From Lepas anatifera (lineage: Eukaryota > Arthropoda > Thecostraca > Lepadidae), in assembly GCA_034440635.1 (NCBI GenBank), contig JAOTON010001478.1:496001-560000 (forward strand): a stretch of DNA of 64,000 nucleotides. The letters are read 5' to 3'. Positions 43,727 through 56,279 of the stretch are shown here, piece by piece. The position numbers and the translations under genes are program-made. How positions within the stretch are numbered: the stretch's first letter is position 1; each line of letters begins with the position of its first letter. The notes under the pieces were generated by a model. It had not been told where the DNA came from and did not search any database. It was given only the letters and a program-made list of their open reading frames with translations.

Positions 43727-45242
43727 GTAATATTTTCCCTTTAATTTCCTCCGAGAGAATAGATGTTTCCCCAGTCTTTAAGCTTCATGAATAGGTGAAA
43801 GTGTTTATTCCAACGCGTTCCAGAAAACGAGAGCAGATGAACGCCGTAAATGTATTGATGCATGGAAATTCTTCAGTAACCCACAAGCTGATCGGGGCAC
43901 GGTGCCGCGGTGTCCCCAGGTCTGTCGTCTTTGTACAGCCGGCATGCAGACCCTGCTTTCACTGTCCAGAACTAGGAGCGAAATATCAAAAATACCCCAT
44001 CAAAATCAAAACGGTGTTCTGAGGCAGTGGGAAGCCAATCATAGTGTGTTTGTTCTATGTAAATACAATGCGCCTGCACCTGGTACAAAATGAAATTTCT
44101 GCGAAATTTCTGGTACGTTACCTATTTCAGCAGCATTTGAACGCATCTAAAAAATCCTGAAATATCAGCTATGTGAGGCTGAAGGTAAGATCGTCAGGAG
44201 AAAGAAAAGACTGGCATGCTGTAGAGGAAGGAGGAATGGACAGGGATTAAACAGAGCCGTGGCACGGCGCTTTTTCATAATGTAAGACTGTGCTCTTTGA
44301 TTCTGGAGATTCCTATGCGGAATGTTCTGGAGCAAGAACCTATTTCTACTCATAATATCATGGTTTTATTAGGCGTTCTTGCAGCACCTTGCCCGCCTCA
44401 AAGAGTGTGTGGAATTTTAGAATTTTTGGCAGTACTTACTGTTAAGCATTACTCACATCCAGTTGAAGTTATTATATCTGGTTGCAACACACCTCGACTT
44501 AATCATGGCTTGCGCTAAGGTTTGTAGCAGGTTTTAACTTTTGCAATGATGAAACTTGTTTTTTTAACATGACAGCATTTTTAACCGGTTTAAACCGGTT
44601 TTAACAGATAACTAGCAAAAGCAAAGCAGCTGCCATGCAATATTCGGTACTATGCCTAGACCATTTAACATTGATGGAGGACCGAGAAGGAATCTACCCA
44701 CACATGCATCCTTTCGTGGTGCAATGAGTGGATTACTTTTCATAAAATGAATTATCTTTACGAACTTCCCGCTGATATTTCACAATGCATAAATCTTCTC
44801 ACTCTGTGAACGCAGCAGCTTTATGTCCAGTGATGTCGTCACTTGTAAGCACTAAGCAAAAATGGACGTAAAGAATTCATGGAAGGAGATGGGCGGCAAA
44901 TGGCTAGAATATTTTGATCCCTCTCTTTTAGATGGAGAACTGGGCTGGGTTTTGGGTTCCACTGCACTTGCAGCACTGCTAGTGCCCCGGGCAGTGCCTT
45001 ACCTTGATGAATTGCAGCATGGAACACCTAAATCACAGTGCTCCAGTTGTTCTCTGTTTTGGAAATTCATACCAGTAAGACGCCTTCATTGGCGATAACC
45101 AAGCGGATGTTTATGTTTCAAAATTGAAAAAAGGTCGGCATAAGTTTTTTTAGATGGTTATGGTTATTTTCTAGCATAAGCGTGACGTAATTTCACAACT
45201 AGTTCAGCCACGATAATTTAATGCTTTATTTGCAGCAGTTAA
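43727..45242. other. Unassigned stretch with one 78-codon frame
   Basis: A frame at 44862-45098 (MDVKNSWKEMGGKWLEYFD...) has a coding-like composition but no recognised domain. A small palindrome-like AACCGGTTTAAACCGGTT lies near 44583. Nothing else is supported. Confidence 0.3.
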
Positions 45243-45562
45243 TAAGGTGTAGACTAGCCTGTCTCCTCGAATCCTGATGTAAAAAACACTTAGATTGTAT
45301 ATTCGGGCACCGCCATTCATCAGAATCATGTAGGTAATGTCACAAATTCTTAGTCATAATGTAGCCAGACCTCGCATTGAGCTACATACAAATGCCTATA
45401 AGCAAAAATTCATTTGTATTAAGCTCAATGCGAGGTCTGGCTACAGTATGACTGAGAATTTGTGACATTACCTACATGATTCTGATAAGGAGTTGTGCCC
45501 GAATATACAATCTAAGTGTTTTTTACACTCGGATTTGAGGAGATAGGCCAGTCTACACTTTA
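45243..45562. mobile_element. TTAA-flanked inverted-repeat MITE
   Basis: TTAA at 45239-45242 and 45563-45566 flank TAAGGTGTAGACT and AGTCTACACTTTA. The element is a near-complete inverted repeat of about 150-base arms around a short centre near 45400, both arms containing the CTCGCATTGAGCT block. A half copy is present at about 51090-51250 within a hAT-like element. Confidence 0.82.
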
Positions 45563-45566
45563 TTAA

Positions 45567-46446
45567 CTTATGATCCTACTCCTCGCCGCAGCACTCCAAA
45601 ACCTATCAACTTTATTTGCAACCATTAACGAAGGACAGGATAGAAAAAGCGACAAAAATGATTATTTCTGAATTTATTCATTTCATTGTTTTGGACTTTC
45701 TGAATCAGCTAATAACTCGGATAGACCATCACCGTCGGGATGTATGTATGTGTAGACGTATGTGTTACTGTAATATGACGTAAATGTGTTGCTGAAGAGT
45801 GACTGCACGGACTCCGGCTAGACTCCTGACGGAAATTATACCGGTGCTCATGAAAATAAGCATCCAAAACTTGAAAAAAACATTCTTCACGGGTGCCGCA
45901 ACAGATTTTTGAGTGAGAGGGAGGGGGAGGTTAGCCTCGTCAGTCTGGGGAGGCACCCTCGTCCATTTTCTTCAGTGCATTCTGCTCACATTATCACTGG
46001 GGACCAAATAAGGAAAAGGGCACACTTGAGGGCTCACACGGGCTAAGATTTGAAGGGACACTTTGGTTTTCTTTCTCAGACACTTGTTTTATCTTTGGGC
46101 ATAGGAGAAGACAGGGGGCGATAACAGGATTCAACAAGGGCACAATCACTCTTACACAACAAGGAACATGTCTGTATTTGTTCCGTCATGAACGGGCACT
46201 GGTCCCAAGAGGGAAAAATCCAAAGTCCTGACAGAAAAGGCTTGGGACCAAAAATGTTCCCAATTTTGCATGTAAAAATCCTATTTCTTTCATGTCCAGT
46301 CAGCCATATAGGGTAGTAGAGGGCTTGTATCTTATTGGACGACGCTACAGCCTCGTGAAAACCGCATAGGGAAACACTCACCTGATGCACTCACCTGATG
46401 GGGTTCCCTGCCTGGCCAGGTTGTTAGGAAGGTATACCAGGACAGG
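45567..46446. other. Unassigned stretch
   Basis: No recognisable gene or repeat boundary; it ends at a possible LINE target site. Confidence 0.35.
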
Positions 46447-47471
46447 GAGGAAACCCGTATATCACAAGAGGCTCCAGGTCGGGCAGTAGGCCCAGACCGG
46501 TATTATGCGTCTACACAATATTTGACAAAGTTTATCAAACGTGATCATTTACACACACTTTGTGTCTCTCACCTAATGTCACAAGTTTGGGTCATATTCA
46601 CAAACTGGGCACACGTCAGGGCAGGTAACTATACAATGTATCACCCAGTGCGGTTGCCAGCTTGGACTTGAAACATTTCAGGTTTATCTCAGCGACTACA
46701 TGGTCTGGAAGACTATTCCAGGCGCGGACACAACGGACGCTAAATGAACGTTTGTGTGTGTCCGTGTGCACATGGGCTTGCTGTATTCTGAACCTATGGC
46801 CCCGCAAACCTGGGTAATCTGTCATGTCGAAAAGGTCAGCAGGACTGATTTTACATTTTCCGTGAAATATTTCCCAGCATTGGATCAAATCTGCACGCAA
46901 GAGCCTGCCCTGAACCGAATATTGCCTGAGCGATCGTAATCGAGTGCCATAGTCCAGGTTGGCTAAACCGTTTACTCTCTTGGTCCAGCGATGCTGCACG
47001 GATTCCAGGACACGCAGGTCCCCAGAATAGCCTGTATGCCACACGCACGAACAGTATTCCATGATTGGCCGGATGTGGGTGCTAAATAAGGGCATCATGA
47101 ATTCAGGGGATCTACATACGGTTGATTTCAGAATATTTTGGGCCAAGGCAGAGGCTTTGCGGGCTGTGGCGGATATATGGAGATGGAATTTCAATGTGGA
47201 GTCTACTGTTACGCCCAAGTCAGTATGAGAGCTCACAACTTGTATTGGTACCTGGTCTATGTGGTAGTGTGGATCTTGTAGTGCATTTGATCTTCTCTTG
47301 AACCTTAGGACAGCACACTTCCCTTGGTTCATCTTCAATCCCCAAGAGTGAGAATTGGTGTGAAGCGTGTCTATATCTGCTTGGATACGTGACTGGCACT
47401 GGGCAGAGGTGTCATTGTTTTGGCCAGTGCGCATGTATATCTTTAGATCATCTGCAAAGGTTTTGAACTGT
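46447..47471 (-). mobile_element. 5'-truncated CR1/Jockey-type LINE
   Basis: CAGGACAGG occurs at 46438-46446 and 47472-47480, bracketing a LINE fragment read leftward. The fragment starts abruptly at the FADD box and has about 170 bases after its stop. Truncation plus a short direct repeat fits target-primed insertion, although a 9-base match is modest evidence. Confidence 0.6.
46616..47470 (-). pseudogene. LINE reverse transcriptase, C-terminal part
   Basis: An open frame runs without a stop from QFKTFADDLKIY (47470 side, catalytic aspartates in FADD) to the natural end. It includes LGVTVDSTLKFHLHIS, RPIMEYCSCVWHTGYSGDL, RWTKRVNGL, the AWNSLP box and a final FKSKL helix. This order is that of CR1/L2/Jockey-type reverse transcriptases. 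The fingers, palm motif A and the endonuclease are missing. The unbroken frame suggests a fairly recent insertion. It cannot be autonomous. Confidence 0.85.
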
Positions 47472-47480
47472 CAGGACAGG

Positions 47481-47802
47481 TTGACAGCAATGTGGTTTTA
47501 AGGGGGGGGGCTTTTTTACCAGCAACATTTATACCTAACGCAGTATTCTTATGGCTTCAGCGCAAAAATCATTGGGAAACTCTTGGATTTGCCTTACCTT
47601 ACTCAATGACTAAGGAACAACACATTTGTTCCAAGTAGTTGAAATGATTCTAAAACAAAAGCCTGTGATTCCGCAGCTTCATGCGCACGTGTATGTCTTA
47701 AACAATCAGAAATGAACTTGAACGGCAGCTTTTAAAACGGTCAAAAAGCTCTCGTAGCCAGAAAATGATTGGCAATCACATTTAACAAAATTTAATTTCA
47801 CG
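47481..47802. other. Unassigned stretch
   Basis: No gene or repeat boundary seen. Confidence 0.35.
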
Positions 47803-48440
47803 TCGATTGGTGCAATAATTTTGAAAATCTGTTGAACATTTTTTGACTTATAGGCTTTCAAAGTCAGACTTGCATTTTGAGATCGCCGCAATCGCGTGGT
47901 CGGACCAGTTCGGTTGCATTGGAGACCGAGTGGTGACGCCATAACGCCATAAAACTGGATAACATGTCAAGGACACTTCACATTTGAGTCCAAGTTAAAG
48001 GCCACAGGTCAAGGTCATATCAGCACTTTCAAGGTCATTGTCCCCACTGCTTCCGGTAAAATGGCGTTGCCCGGTTTGACGTATATTACTCCATGACGTC
48101 ATGTAAAGATCAAGGTCAAAGATAGAGGTCAGAGGTCGTGGGTAAAGTTCAATTCTCACTTGCCGCCAAACAGTTGCTATATTGCTAATTGTAGTGTACA
48201 TTATAGGTAATATACAATATTGTGACTTCATAGGTCAATGATATTGAATAACCTTGACCCCAAAATAGTGGGAAAGGTTCTTTGCGACCATCCCTCTATG
48301 ACCCCGGTCCGCCTTTAGCCAATTCCCGTCGTTCTCCTGCATAATCACGGCATTTCTCAACAGGTTCTCAGCATGGCCAGGATTTGACATTTATGACCTC
48401 GTTTGACCTTAAAGATATTGAACAAGGTCCATGAAAATTT
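47803..48440. repeat. AGGTCA-rich dispersed repeat B, copy 2
   Basis: Matches 22940-23535 block by block: TTTTTGACTTATAGGCTTTC, CTTGCATTTTGAGATCGCC, GTGGTGACGCCATAA, AAGGTCA runs and TTTATGACCTCGTTTGACCT. No coding frame. Confidence 0.7.
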
Positions 48441-49007
48441 GCTATATGTACCGTAGCCCCATCCAACCATTAACCGGTGTTTGTCTACACCTCTTAGTTT
48501 TCGAGATCTTAGGGGGGGCACCAGCCCCCTCCAGTGCGCGTTAGTGCCAGATCTCTCTCCAGTGCGGGTATTAAACAGCCTGTTAAACTTAAAGAGCGGG
48601 TGGTAAAATTTAACAGCCCTGGTCCACAGCTCATTGTATTATCAAATTTTGGTAGAGTAGACATTTGAAGAGCTCTAGGATTATTTCTTTTATGCTAAAA
48701 TGGACAAATAGATATTCTGGGTTTGATATTGGCTTGTCGAAATCTACGACTTTCTGAAATTTAGGTAATAACTTATCTACTCAAAAAACAAGTACGCTTG
48801 GTTATTATTAAACTTAGACTTCGATGGTCATTGACATGGACTTCTAAGAAAATCGGCTATTTATTTCCCGGCTGCTTCTTAACGCTGCGTGTTTTCGATA
48901 GATGCAAAGCGACCAATGACAAGAACCTGATTCAAATAAAGTCACTCAATGCGTGTAGTTGCATTGTCTATGTGCTATGAATGTGTTTGTTGCGACCCAT
49001 TTCCGCT
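48441..49007. other. Unassigned stretch
   Basis: No recognisable gene or repeat boundary. Confidence 0.35.
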
Positions 49008-49450
49008 TTAGGTGCTTGTCATAGCCTGGATGTGGTGATGCGATAAATAACGATTTCTACACCAGTTCCATGGCTCGGTTGGGTTCTGAACGCCTCCTGA
49101 ACGCCCGACATTGGCATCACTAGCGACTACCGTCTTGGTCTCGAACCTGATTGGACGATAACGGGCTGGCGTCGTCAATGTTTCACTGTCACCGTCCACG
49201 CGGCTGGGGGGGGTATCACCTGCCCCAATATCTCGGGGCCATACCAGACCACACCTGGCAGGATTAGGCGGCGTACTGTTTCTGGGAGCCGTCTTATCTG
49301 CCACAGATGCAGGGGCACTCGCGGTCCCATATTTGAATTCACATCTCTTGGCATGATGAAGGCCTTGTTTAATTGCTGGAGATAGTTCTGCTTCTTTGTA
49401 AAAATTCGAATCATCGTAGAGGACGAGGGCTTGCTGCAGTTCTTTTGCTG
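49008..49450 (-). CDS. Unidentified coding-like frame
   Basis: On the minus strand a frame stays open for about 147 codons to a stop near 49008, without requiring an ATG at its start. The first part, ELQQALVLYDDSNFYKEAEL then KQGLHHAKRCEFKYG, looks like real helical protein. The rest is proline-, threonine- and arginine-rich. An AG just before it could be an acceptor. It could be a host terminal exon or a retroelement capsid fragment. I recognise no domain. Confidence 0.3.
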
Positions 49451-50339
49451 CTCAATATAAATGCAAATGGCGCATTATTCCGTAGACAATAATGTTACAC
49501 TGTAGTCGTATATCAATTAATGCGTATAGCGTAAAAATACTTCGCTCACTTATTTACTCTAGGTAGTTAAGTTTTTCTGTTCTAATTTGTGATTTGGTGT
49601 GTTTTTATGACTTGAAGCATAATTCTACCACCACGTACAAGCGCGCCGGGCGGAGTTTTCCCGCCGTTACCGCACACTATGTAAAACAGTAGAGGCAAGC
49701 ATTCCAAGTATAGTGGTCTATTTAGGCTAGAAGGATCATAGATTGGCCAGATAGGTCTCATAAATACATAAAAACAAGCAATTCAAGTTAATTTGAGCCT
49801 TTCTCTGGGTCGGTCTTGTTCTCTCTTGGCTTAGACAACTGACAGTCTCCACACGGTAGATGTTGGTAGAGGCAGGGTAATGGTAGAGGCCCGGACACAG
49901 GCTCACGCAGGGGCGAGTCCAGGGCGAAGAATCTGGCAATGGCCACCCGTTACCGCTAATTCATGTCATTTGCTTGAAAGGAACGGGTAAGTTGATTATA
50001 TTTTTTTTCGAGATCGTGGGGGCCCTGTGGTCTCCCAAACCATCGGCCTAGATCCGCCTATGAGCCAACAGTCATGCCGCAACGCGCCATTTTTGTTGCT
50101 TTGTTTACGATTAGTCAATGCTAGTGCTGTGGATGCGGCGGAGCTTTTGCCCAAGAGAAGGTGAGTTGAGACGATTGTCAAAATCTTAAACACTTGTTCA
50201 CTAGAGGCGGATTTTCTGGATTTAACACGCACAGTGGAGAGCGTCGAGCGTCAACGGGCAGTGGATTGGGTCGAAAAGTGCCCCCTCTCCTGAGATCTAA
50301 AAATATAGAAGGGTTAGAATACCGCCCATTTGAGGGTGA
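49451..50339. other. Unassigned stretch
   Basis: No recognisable gene. CTAGATCCGCCTATG near 50048 resembles a hAT-like right terminus without a partner. Confidence 0.35.
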
Positions 50340-50833
50340 GTGGGTTTGATGGTTATTTACGTTAAAGGAAAAATATATAAACCACCAATTGTAAATCACC
50401 ACCTATTTCTGGAACAAATGGAAACTTTTCTTCAAGAGCTTAATTCTAAGGAAACTATATATTTAATTTCTGGGGATTTTAATTTTAATTTCTGGCAATT
50501 ACCTCACAACAAAGAGGCATTAAAATTGTATAATCTCATGGCTTCCTTTAATTTTCTACCTACCATTTCGAAACCAACTAGAATCATGCATGGCCAAGAA
50601 CCATCGCTTTTGGATAATTTTTTCATTAATGACTTGTCTGTTGTAGCGACTTCAGGAGTTATAGTAGATGACTTGGATCACCTAACAATCTTTATAGATA
50701 TTGAATGTAATCATAAAATGGAAAGATCAATTTCGAGGGAACCAATAGAGATCTTTGATCAAAGAAAAATGCATGAACTAAATGAGCATACAGAAAAGAA
50801 ACTTGTAAACTTTCAAAATATACGTAATCCAAA
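50340..50833 (+). pseudogene. LINE endonuclease region, left of the giant insertion
   Basis: An APE-type endonuclease 3' half that would nick target DNA: PPIVNHHLFLEQMETFL, LISGDFNFNFW with the catalytic D and N, SLLDNFFIND, and DDLDHLTIFIDI with the final DH motif. The N-terminal part is missing, so the LINE is 5'-truncated near here. The frame runs into the element boundary at 50834 and resumes in phase after 59179, showing that one LINE was cut in two. Confidence 0.85.
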
Positions 50834-50922
50834 CAGTGACGGATCTAGGATTTCGTTAAGGGGGGGCCCAGGCTCGGAGGGCGCCGAACCTGGGGGGCGC
50901 CGAACCTGAGGGGCGCCAATTT

Positions 50923-51415
50923 CAGTGGCGGATCTAGCCGGTCGGTTTGGAAGGGACAAACCACAGTCGAAAAGCGCACAAAAAAAAAAGTCACGCAGTC
51001 AAAAGCTGCGCTACCAATATCACTTGCCGGTAGAATTTCGGGGTATTTCAGATGAAAAGCCAAAAAAAGGGCTCGAGATACTTCTTCCTATCCAAGGCTG
51101 GCTATACTATGGAGGTCTGGCTATACTATAACTGAGAATTATTGATATTTACTCCATGATTCTGATGAAGGGCTGTGCCCGAATATATAATCTTCAGTGT
51201 TTTTTACATTTCCGGATTCGAGGGGACAGGCCAGGGAACATCTTATCAACTTATGTTCTGTTTGAAGTTGAGAGTTGAAACACCAAAATCTTGCTTATAA
51301 ACTAAAAAGGAGTAGGGGAAAAAGGAGGTCGATCGCTTTGGGGGCGAAAACATAGTTTTGTCCCGAGCTTTTCCGTTTGGGGAATGCCATTTTGCCCCCC
51401 CTGGATCCGCCACTG
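50923..51415. mobile_element. hAT-like element, copy 2, exact target duplication
   Basis: CAGTGGCGGATCTAGCC and GGATCCGCCACTG are the inverted ends, and GCCAATTT is present at both sides (50915-50922 and 51416-51423). The right third matches 25420-25606, and about 51090-51250 matches half of the MITE at 45243-45562. It lies inside the giant element and is therefore younger. Confidence 0.85.
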
Positions 51416-51719
51416 GCCAATTTACCACCCGAAAGGCGGCCAGTGTCAATGAAAAACGCGTTTAAAAAGGATTTGTAAATGCTTATTTTCATGAAGGCTT
51501 CCTCTTAGTGAAGACATGTTCACGTTTACCATCAAGCATATTTCGGGCCAGCTAACGACTGGTACCTTGGTAGAAAATGCTGAAAGCACCCACTGACGCT
51601 AACTGAAGCACGATGAGCAAATAATACAGTTATCTTCGGTCATGGCGAAAACTGGGGCGTCGTATCCACCACCTCCACTTATCACAGTTGTCCTGGCTAA
51701 CGGCTCCATACTGAAATAC

Positions 51720-52450
51720 CCGATTGACGCTAACCTGAGCCTCATAGGCCGCAGAACCTCTGCGGGCCTGGGCCCCTGAGTTTTTGGTGACTTCCCTGAG
51801 TTTATATCGAGTCCCCTCAGCTGATCTGGGACCGCTTTAGTTAACTAGGCTCTCACACTGAACTTGAAACCTATATGTCGCCGCTGAAGCCTATTAAGCT
51901 TTTCGGGGCCCTTTTATTGATATAGGGCCCCATCAACAGGTCCTGGGCCCTCTGAGCTAAAAACTAGAGCTCTGAGCTCCTGAGCCCCAAGCTGGATTAG
52001 TGTCCCTTAAGCTGGTCATTGTCCCCTGGGTTGGTATCGTTTTCGTTTAACTGATATAGATCCCTTCAGCTTGTTTGGGGCCCGCTGTGCGTATCTGGAC
52101 ACTAGTTCGGCGAGCCACCCAGCTAGTCTGGCCCTATTAGTTTTATGGGCCTTCTGAGCTTCTGCAGGTTCCCCTCAGAGTGTCTGGGCCCCATGAGTTG
52201 AAAATTGAACCCCTGGGTTAGTTTTGGGTCCCTGAGCCTATTTAGAAACCGTTTAAATAGGTAGGCACCCCACGCTGGTCTTGAGAATCCTGTGTTGGCA
52301 CTGAGGTCAAATGAGCTCGTCGGGCGCCCTTATCTAGGTCCCCTTAACTGGCACGGGCCCCTCAGCTGATTTTTGAGACCCAAAATCCCTCCTACCGGAT
52401 TCCACCCACGCTAGATTTCCTGGCTCCCTGAGGGCCCCTGGGGGCCATTG
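51720..52450. repeat. GGGCCC/CTGAGCT-rich degenerate repeat
   Basis: Irregular units about 25-40 bases long with CCCCTGAGCT, GGGCCC and TGGT(C/A)T words, too diverged for a clean period. Probably an old satellite like its neighbour to the right. Confidence 0.5.
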
Positions 52451-52504
52451 CGGATTTTTCCAGGGATCAGCGCTGGGGTCCCTCCCCCGAGACAAAGCTT
52501 ACAA

Positions 52505-53320
52505 CATGTCTCTGTCTATATACTCTAGCATCTGCCAGAGTTGAGCTAGAATCATTTTTAGGCACACTTCGCTTCCTCTCGTTACGGCGAATCATCAAAT
52601 AATGCATAATATGACTATACTAGGTCAAAACATAAAAATGACCTGACCTATGGGTAGGTCAAGGTCACCATCTAGCCTAGCATAGTCAGTATGCATATGA
52701 ATCAAGTCACAATAGCAATAAAAATGGTATCAAAATACGGGTTTTATCAATATTTCCTGCAAAGCAATTGACCCAAGTCTTAAAACCTGCTTAGGAAGCC
52801 CCAGATGAACTCTCAGAGGTAATATGTCTAAACTTGCAACATGAACCGATAAAGAGGCCTAGGATACTATGATTTGGGGAATCCGAAGGTATTCCAAGCG
52901 GCGTCTGCAGACATAGAGCAATTTTTCGGCAAATTTCCGTTTTACCCCATGCATTTTCAATGGAGAGGTCATGGTTCGTACCTGACCCTAGGTCATCGAT
53001 GGGAAAAATCCCGGAATAAATCTATTAGTACTTTTTGGGCCCATTATATGGTACAAGCTTGAATTCGATAGGTTCACCCTTTTCTTACTTACGCCAACTT
53101 AAACATTTTTTGGGGTGAGGTCACTTGAACTGCGCTGGTGACCTGACCTGAGATGACACAACCTTAAATTTTGAGGGAAAGTTGCGGAATTGATCAATGA
53201 TAAGGTGTGACAAGTACTGTGTCGCTTCGCGCCGACTTTTTCGTGCCACTGGGAGACCTCGAGGGGGTGTTCAAGCACCCCCCCAACGGGCCGGAACGGG
53301 GCGCGAATACTCTAGAACAG
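52505..53320 (-). mobile_element. AGGTCA-rich TTAA element, inverted copy 3
   Basis: The reverse complement follows copy 2: terminal GGGGGTGTTCAAGCACCCCC (53265-53284 region), ACACCTTATCATTGATCAAT, dense AGGTCA words at 53110-53160, TATGATTTGGG and GACTATGCTAGGCTAG. Terminal TTAA sites are not clear. No coding capacity. Confidence 0.7.
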
Positions 53321-53559
53321 GGCTGAGGCCAAAAGGGAAGGCTCTAAACAATGTCTGCAATTTTTGGGGTCAAGGTCCTTCAAGGTCATTGACCTATTAC
53401 GGCACAACCCAACAAATTAGGCCTAATTTACGCTATAACTAGCGCTGTGCCCAAGCTTACCAATGACCTTTGATCAAGCATTGATCATCAAGGCCAGTGA
53501 CCTTTAAAATTGGCCTGTAACCTTGATCTAAACACTGAATAACCTTTACTTTGATGTAA

Positions 53560-56279
53560 TAGCATGCGTCATAATAGGTGTCGTAACATTATGCAACGTC
53601 ATTTAGGGGCTGTCCAGGAGTACCTGTGCTCATCAGGGACACTTATGCTCTCTGGAGGGGCCTTTGCTTCGATGAGGCACCTGTGCCACCCAGGGGCGCC
53701 TTCGCTCCCCAATGGACGCAACCTAGCTATCCAGGGGCATCTTTGCTGTTCCGGGGGTGCCTTTGATACTCCAAGGGGAGCTTTTTCTTATCCAGGTTCA
53801 CCTTGGTATTTAGGGGCGTATTTTTATTCAAGGTAACCTATACTACCCAGTGGCGCCTACCCTATGCAAGGGGCGCTTAGGCTATCCAGGGGCGGCAATT
53901 TGCTATACATGGGGCGCCCTTATGCTCTCCATGGGCACCTCATTCAGAGGGTGCCTCTGATATTCAGGGGCGCTTTTCCTACCAGCAGGGTACCTGTGCC
54001 ATCTTGGGGCTATTCTTATCAAGGGACGCTGCTGTTATTCAGGAATACCTACACCACTGTCGAGGGTCGCCTTTGCTACCCAGAGGCGCCTTTACTTCTT
54101 AGGAAGTTTGGCGCCCGTGCTTTAAGGAGTGCTTTGGCATCGATTGATTGCTCTATTATTGGGCTTAGGTGCGCGTGAACCTTGAGCTCATGTAGCGCCC
54201 ATATTGTTGCTAAGGAACGCTTATGCTATCAAAGGGCGCCTTTACTATCCAGGGCCGCTGTTTTATTCAAGGCAGTCTGTTCTATCCACGGGCATCTGAT
54301 ATTTCGGGGGCGGTGCCTAGGTTATTCAGGAAGCGGTTTTTTCTCCACGGGGGCGCACTATTGCTTTCCAGGGGCGCCGTTACTGCCCAGGGGTGTCTTT
54401 CTATCCAGGGGCGCATATGCTGTCTAGATGTATTTTTCAATCACATACATGATTGAAATACATGCCCCTACGTTATCCTGGGGTGCTTTTTGTCTCCGGT
54501 GAGGCGCTATTTTTCTCTTTGGGCACCAGTTTATTAAAGGGCACCTATGCTGTCCAGAGAACCTTTGTTATCTGGGGCTGCCTTCGCTGTTAAGGGGCGC
54601 CTATGCTACCCAAAGGGCACATTTTACTTTAATGGAGTGCCTATTTCCATCTAAGCGGCGCATTTGCTGTCTTGGAGCGCCTTTGCAAACATGGGGCGCA
54701 CTTTTCTATCCAGGTGCGCCTTTGCACTTGAGGGGGCGCCTCTGCAATCCAGGAGGAGCCCAAAATAGATGGAGAATAAAAATTCTTAAATAAGGCGCTC
54801 GAACACTGAAATAAAGTGCCTAGTTATCAGAAAGAGGCGCTCATCTGCTTAGCGGGGAGGACTGCTGGTTGGTGAGGGCAGCGTTCTCGGAAGTGGGGCG
54901 CACATACTGAAAAAGGCACCCGGTTGCAGCGATGGAGCACTAAGCCTTCAGTTATAGGTTAACGAAATGTGGTTAAAGGCAGTCCATGCTCAAATTGAGC
55001 GCTCGAGCCCTGTAACAGAGCGCGCGACTGTCGGACAGGTGTGCCAAACCATAGACAATAGGGAAGCTGAAGATGGAAAGGGACACCTATGATATCCTGG
55101 GGGCGCCTGTACTCTCAGGTGAGGCGCTTGTTTTCTTTCTCAGGCACCTAGTTTATCCATGACCACCTATGCTGTCCAGATCATCTATTTCAAGAAGGGT
55201 TAACTTTGCTGTCCAGAGGCGCCTTTGCTATCCAAGGGCGCATATGATATATGTAGGGCGCTTTATGCAGAGGGCGCCTAGGCTGTCCAAGGGCGCCGTC
55301 CTAACCAAAGGCCGCCTTTCACTTCCCTGAAGTGCCTATTTCTATCTAAGGGGTGCATATATTATCTAGTAGTGCCCTTGATATACGGAGACGCCTTTTT
55401 GTCCAGCGGCGCCTTTGCTCTTGAGGGACGCTGCTCCAATCCAGGGTAGCTGAAGATGGATAAGGGACATCTATGTTATACAGGGGGAGCCTGTACTTTC
55501 CAATGGGGCGCTCATTTTCCTTCTCAGGCACCTAGTTTATCTAGAGAGCGCCTAGGCTATCCAAAGGCGCCATTACTATCGAAGGGGTGCCTTCCTAGGG
55601 GGCACCTTTGCTGTCCAAAGCACTTGTGTCCAGGGTTGTCTTTGCTGTCCAGTGGCGCCTTTGCTATCCAAAAGTGCATATGATATCCGTGGGCGCTTTA
55701 TCCAGTGGGTGCCTGGACTATCAAAGGGCACTTTTTCTATCCAAGGGTTGCATTTATTTTCCTGAAGTGCCTATTTCTATCTAAGGGGCTCCTATTCTGT
55801 CCAGGGCACCTATGTTTCCCAGATTTGCCTTTGCTGTCCAGGGACGCCTTTGCTATCCAAGGGCACCTTTCTTAACGAAGGGGCGCATTTTGCTTTCCTG
55901 GAGCACCTATTTCTATCTAAGGGGCGCATATGTTATCTAGGAGCGCCTTTGATACCAGGAGGCGGCTTTTTGTCCAAGGGCGCCTTTGCTCTTGGGGGGG
56001 CGCTGCTCCAATCCAGGGCAGCTGAAGGTGGATAAGGGACATCTATGTTATACAGAGGGAGCCTGTATTTCCCAGTGGGGCGCTCGTTTTCCTTCTCGGG
56101 CTCCTAGTTTATCCAGGGGGCGCCTGGGCTATCCAAAGGCGGCTTTTCTATCGAAGGGATGCCTTCCTAGGGGCGCCTTTGCTACCCAGGGGCGCCTTTG
56201 CCGTCCACAGCACTTGTGTTATCCAGGGTTGTCTTTGCTGTCCAGGGGCGCCTTTGCTATCCAAGGGTGCATATGACAT
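53560..56279. repeat. GGCGCC-rich satellite, irregular part
   Basis: Tandem reiterations of a degenerate unit of about 16-20 bases near AGGGGCGCCTTTGCTATCC, each carrying the palindromic GGCGCC or a variant. Units diverge at 53.6-55.0 kb and become more regular to the right. Several 60-100 codon frames occur but they change frame with the units and carry no domain. Confidence 0.85.
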
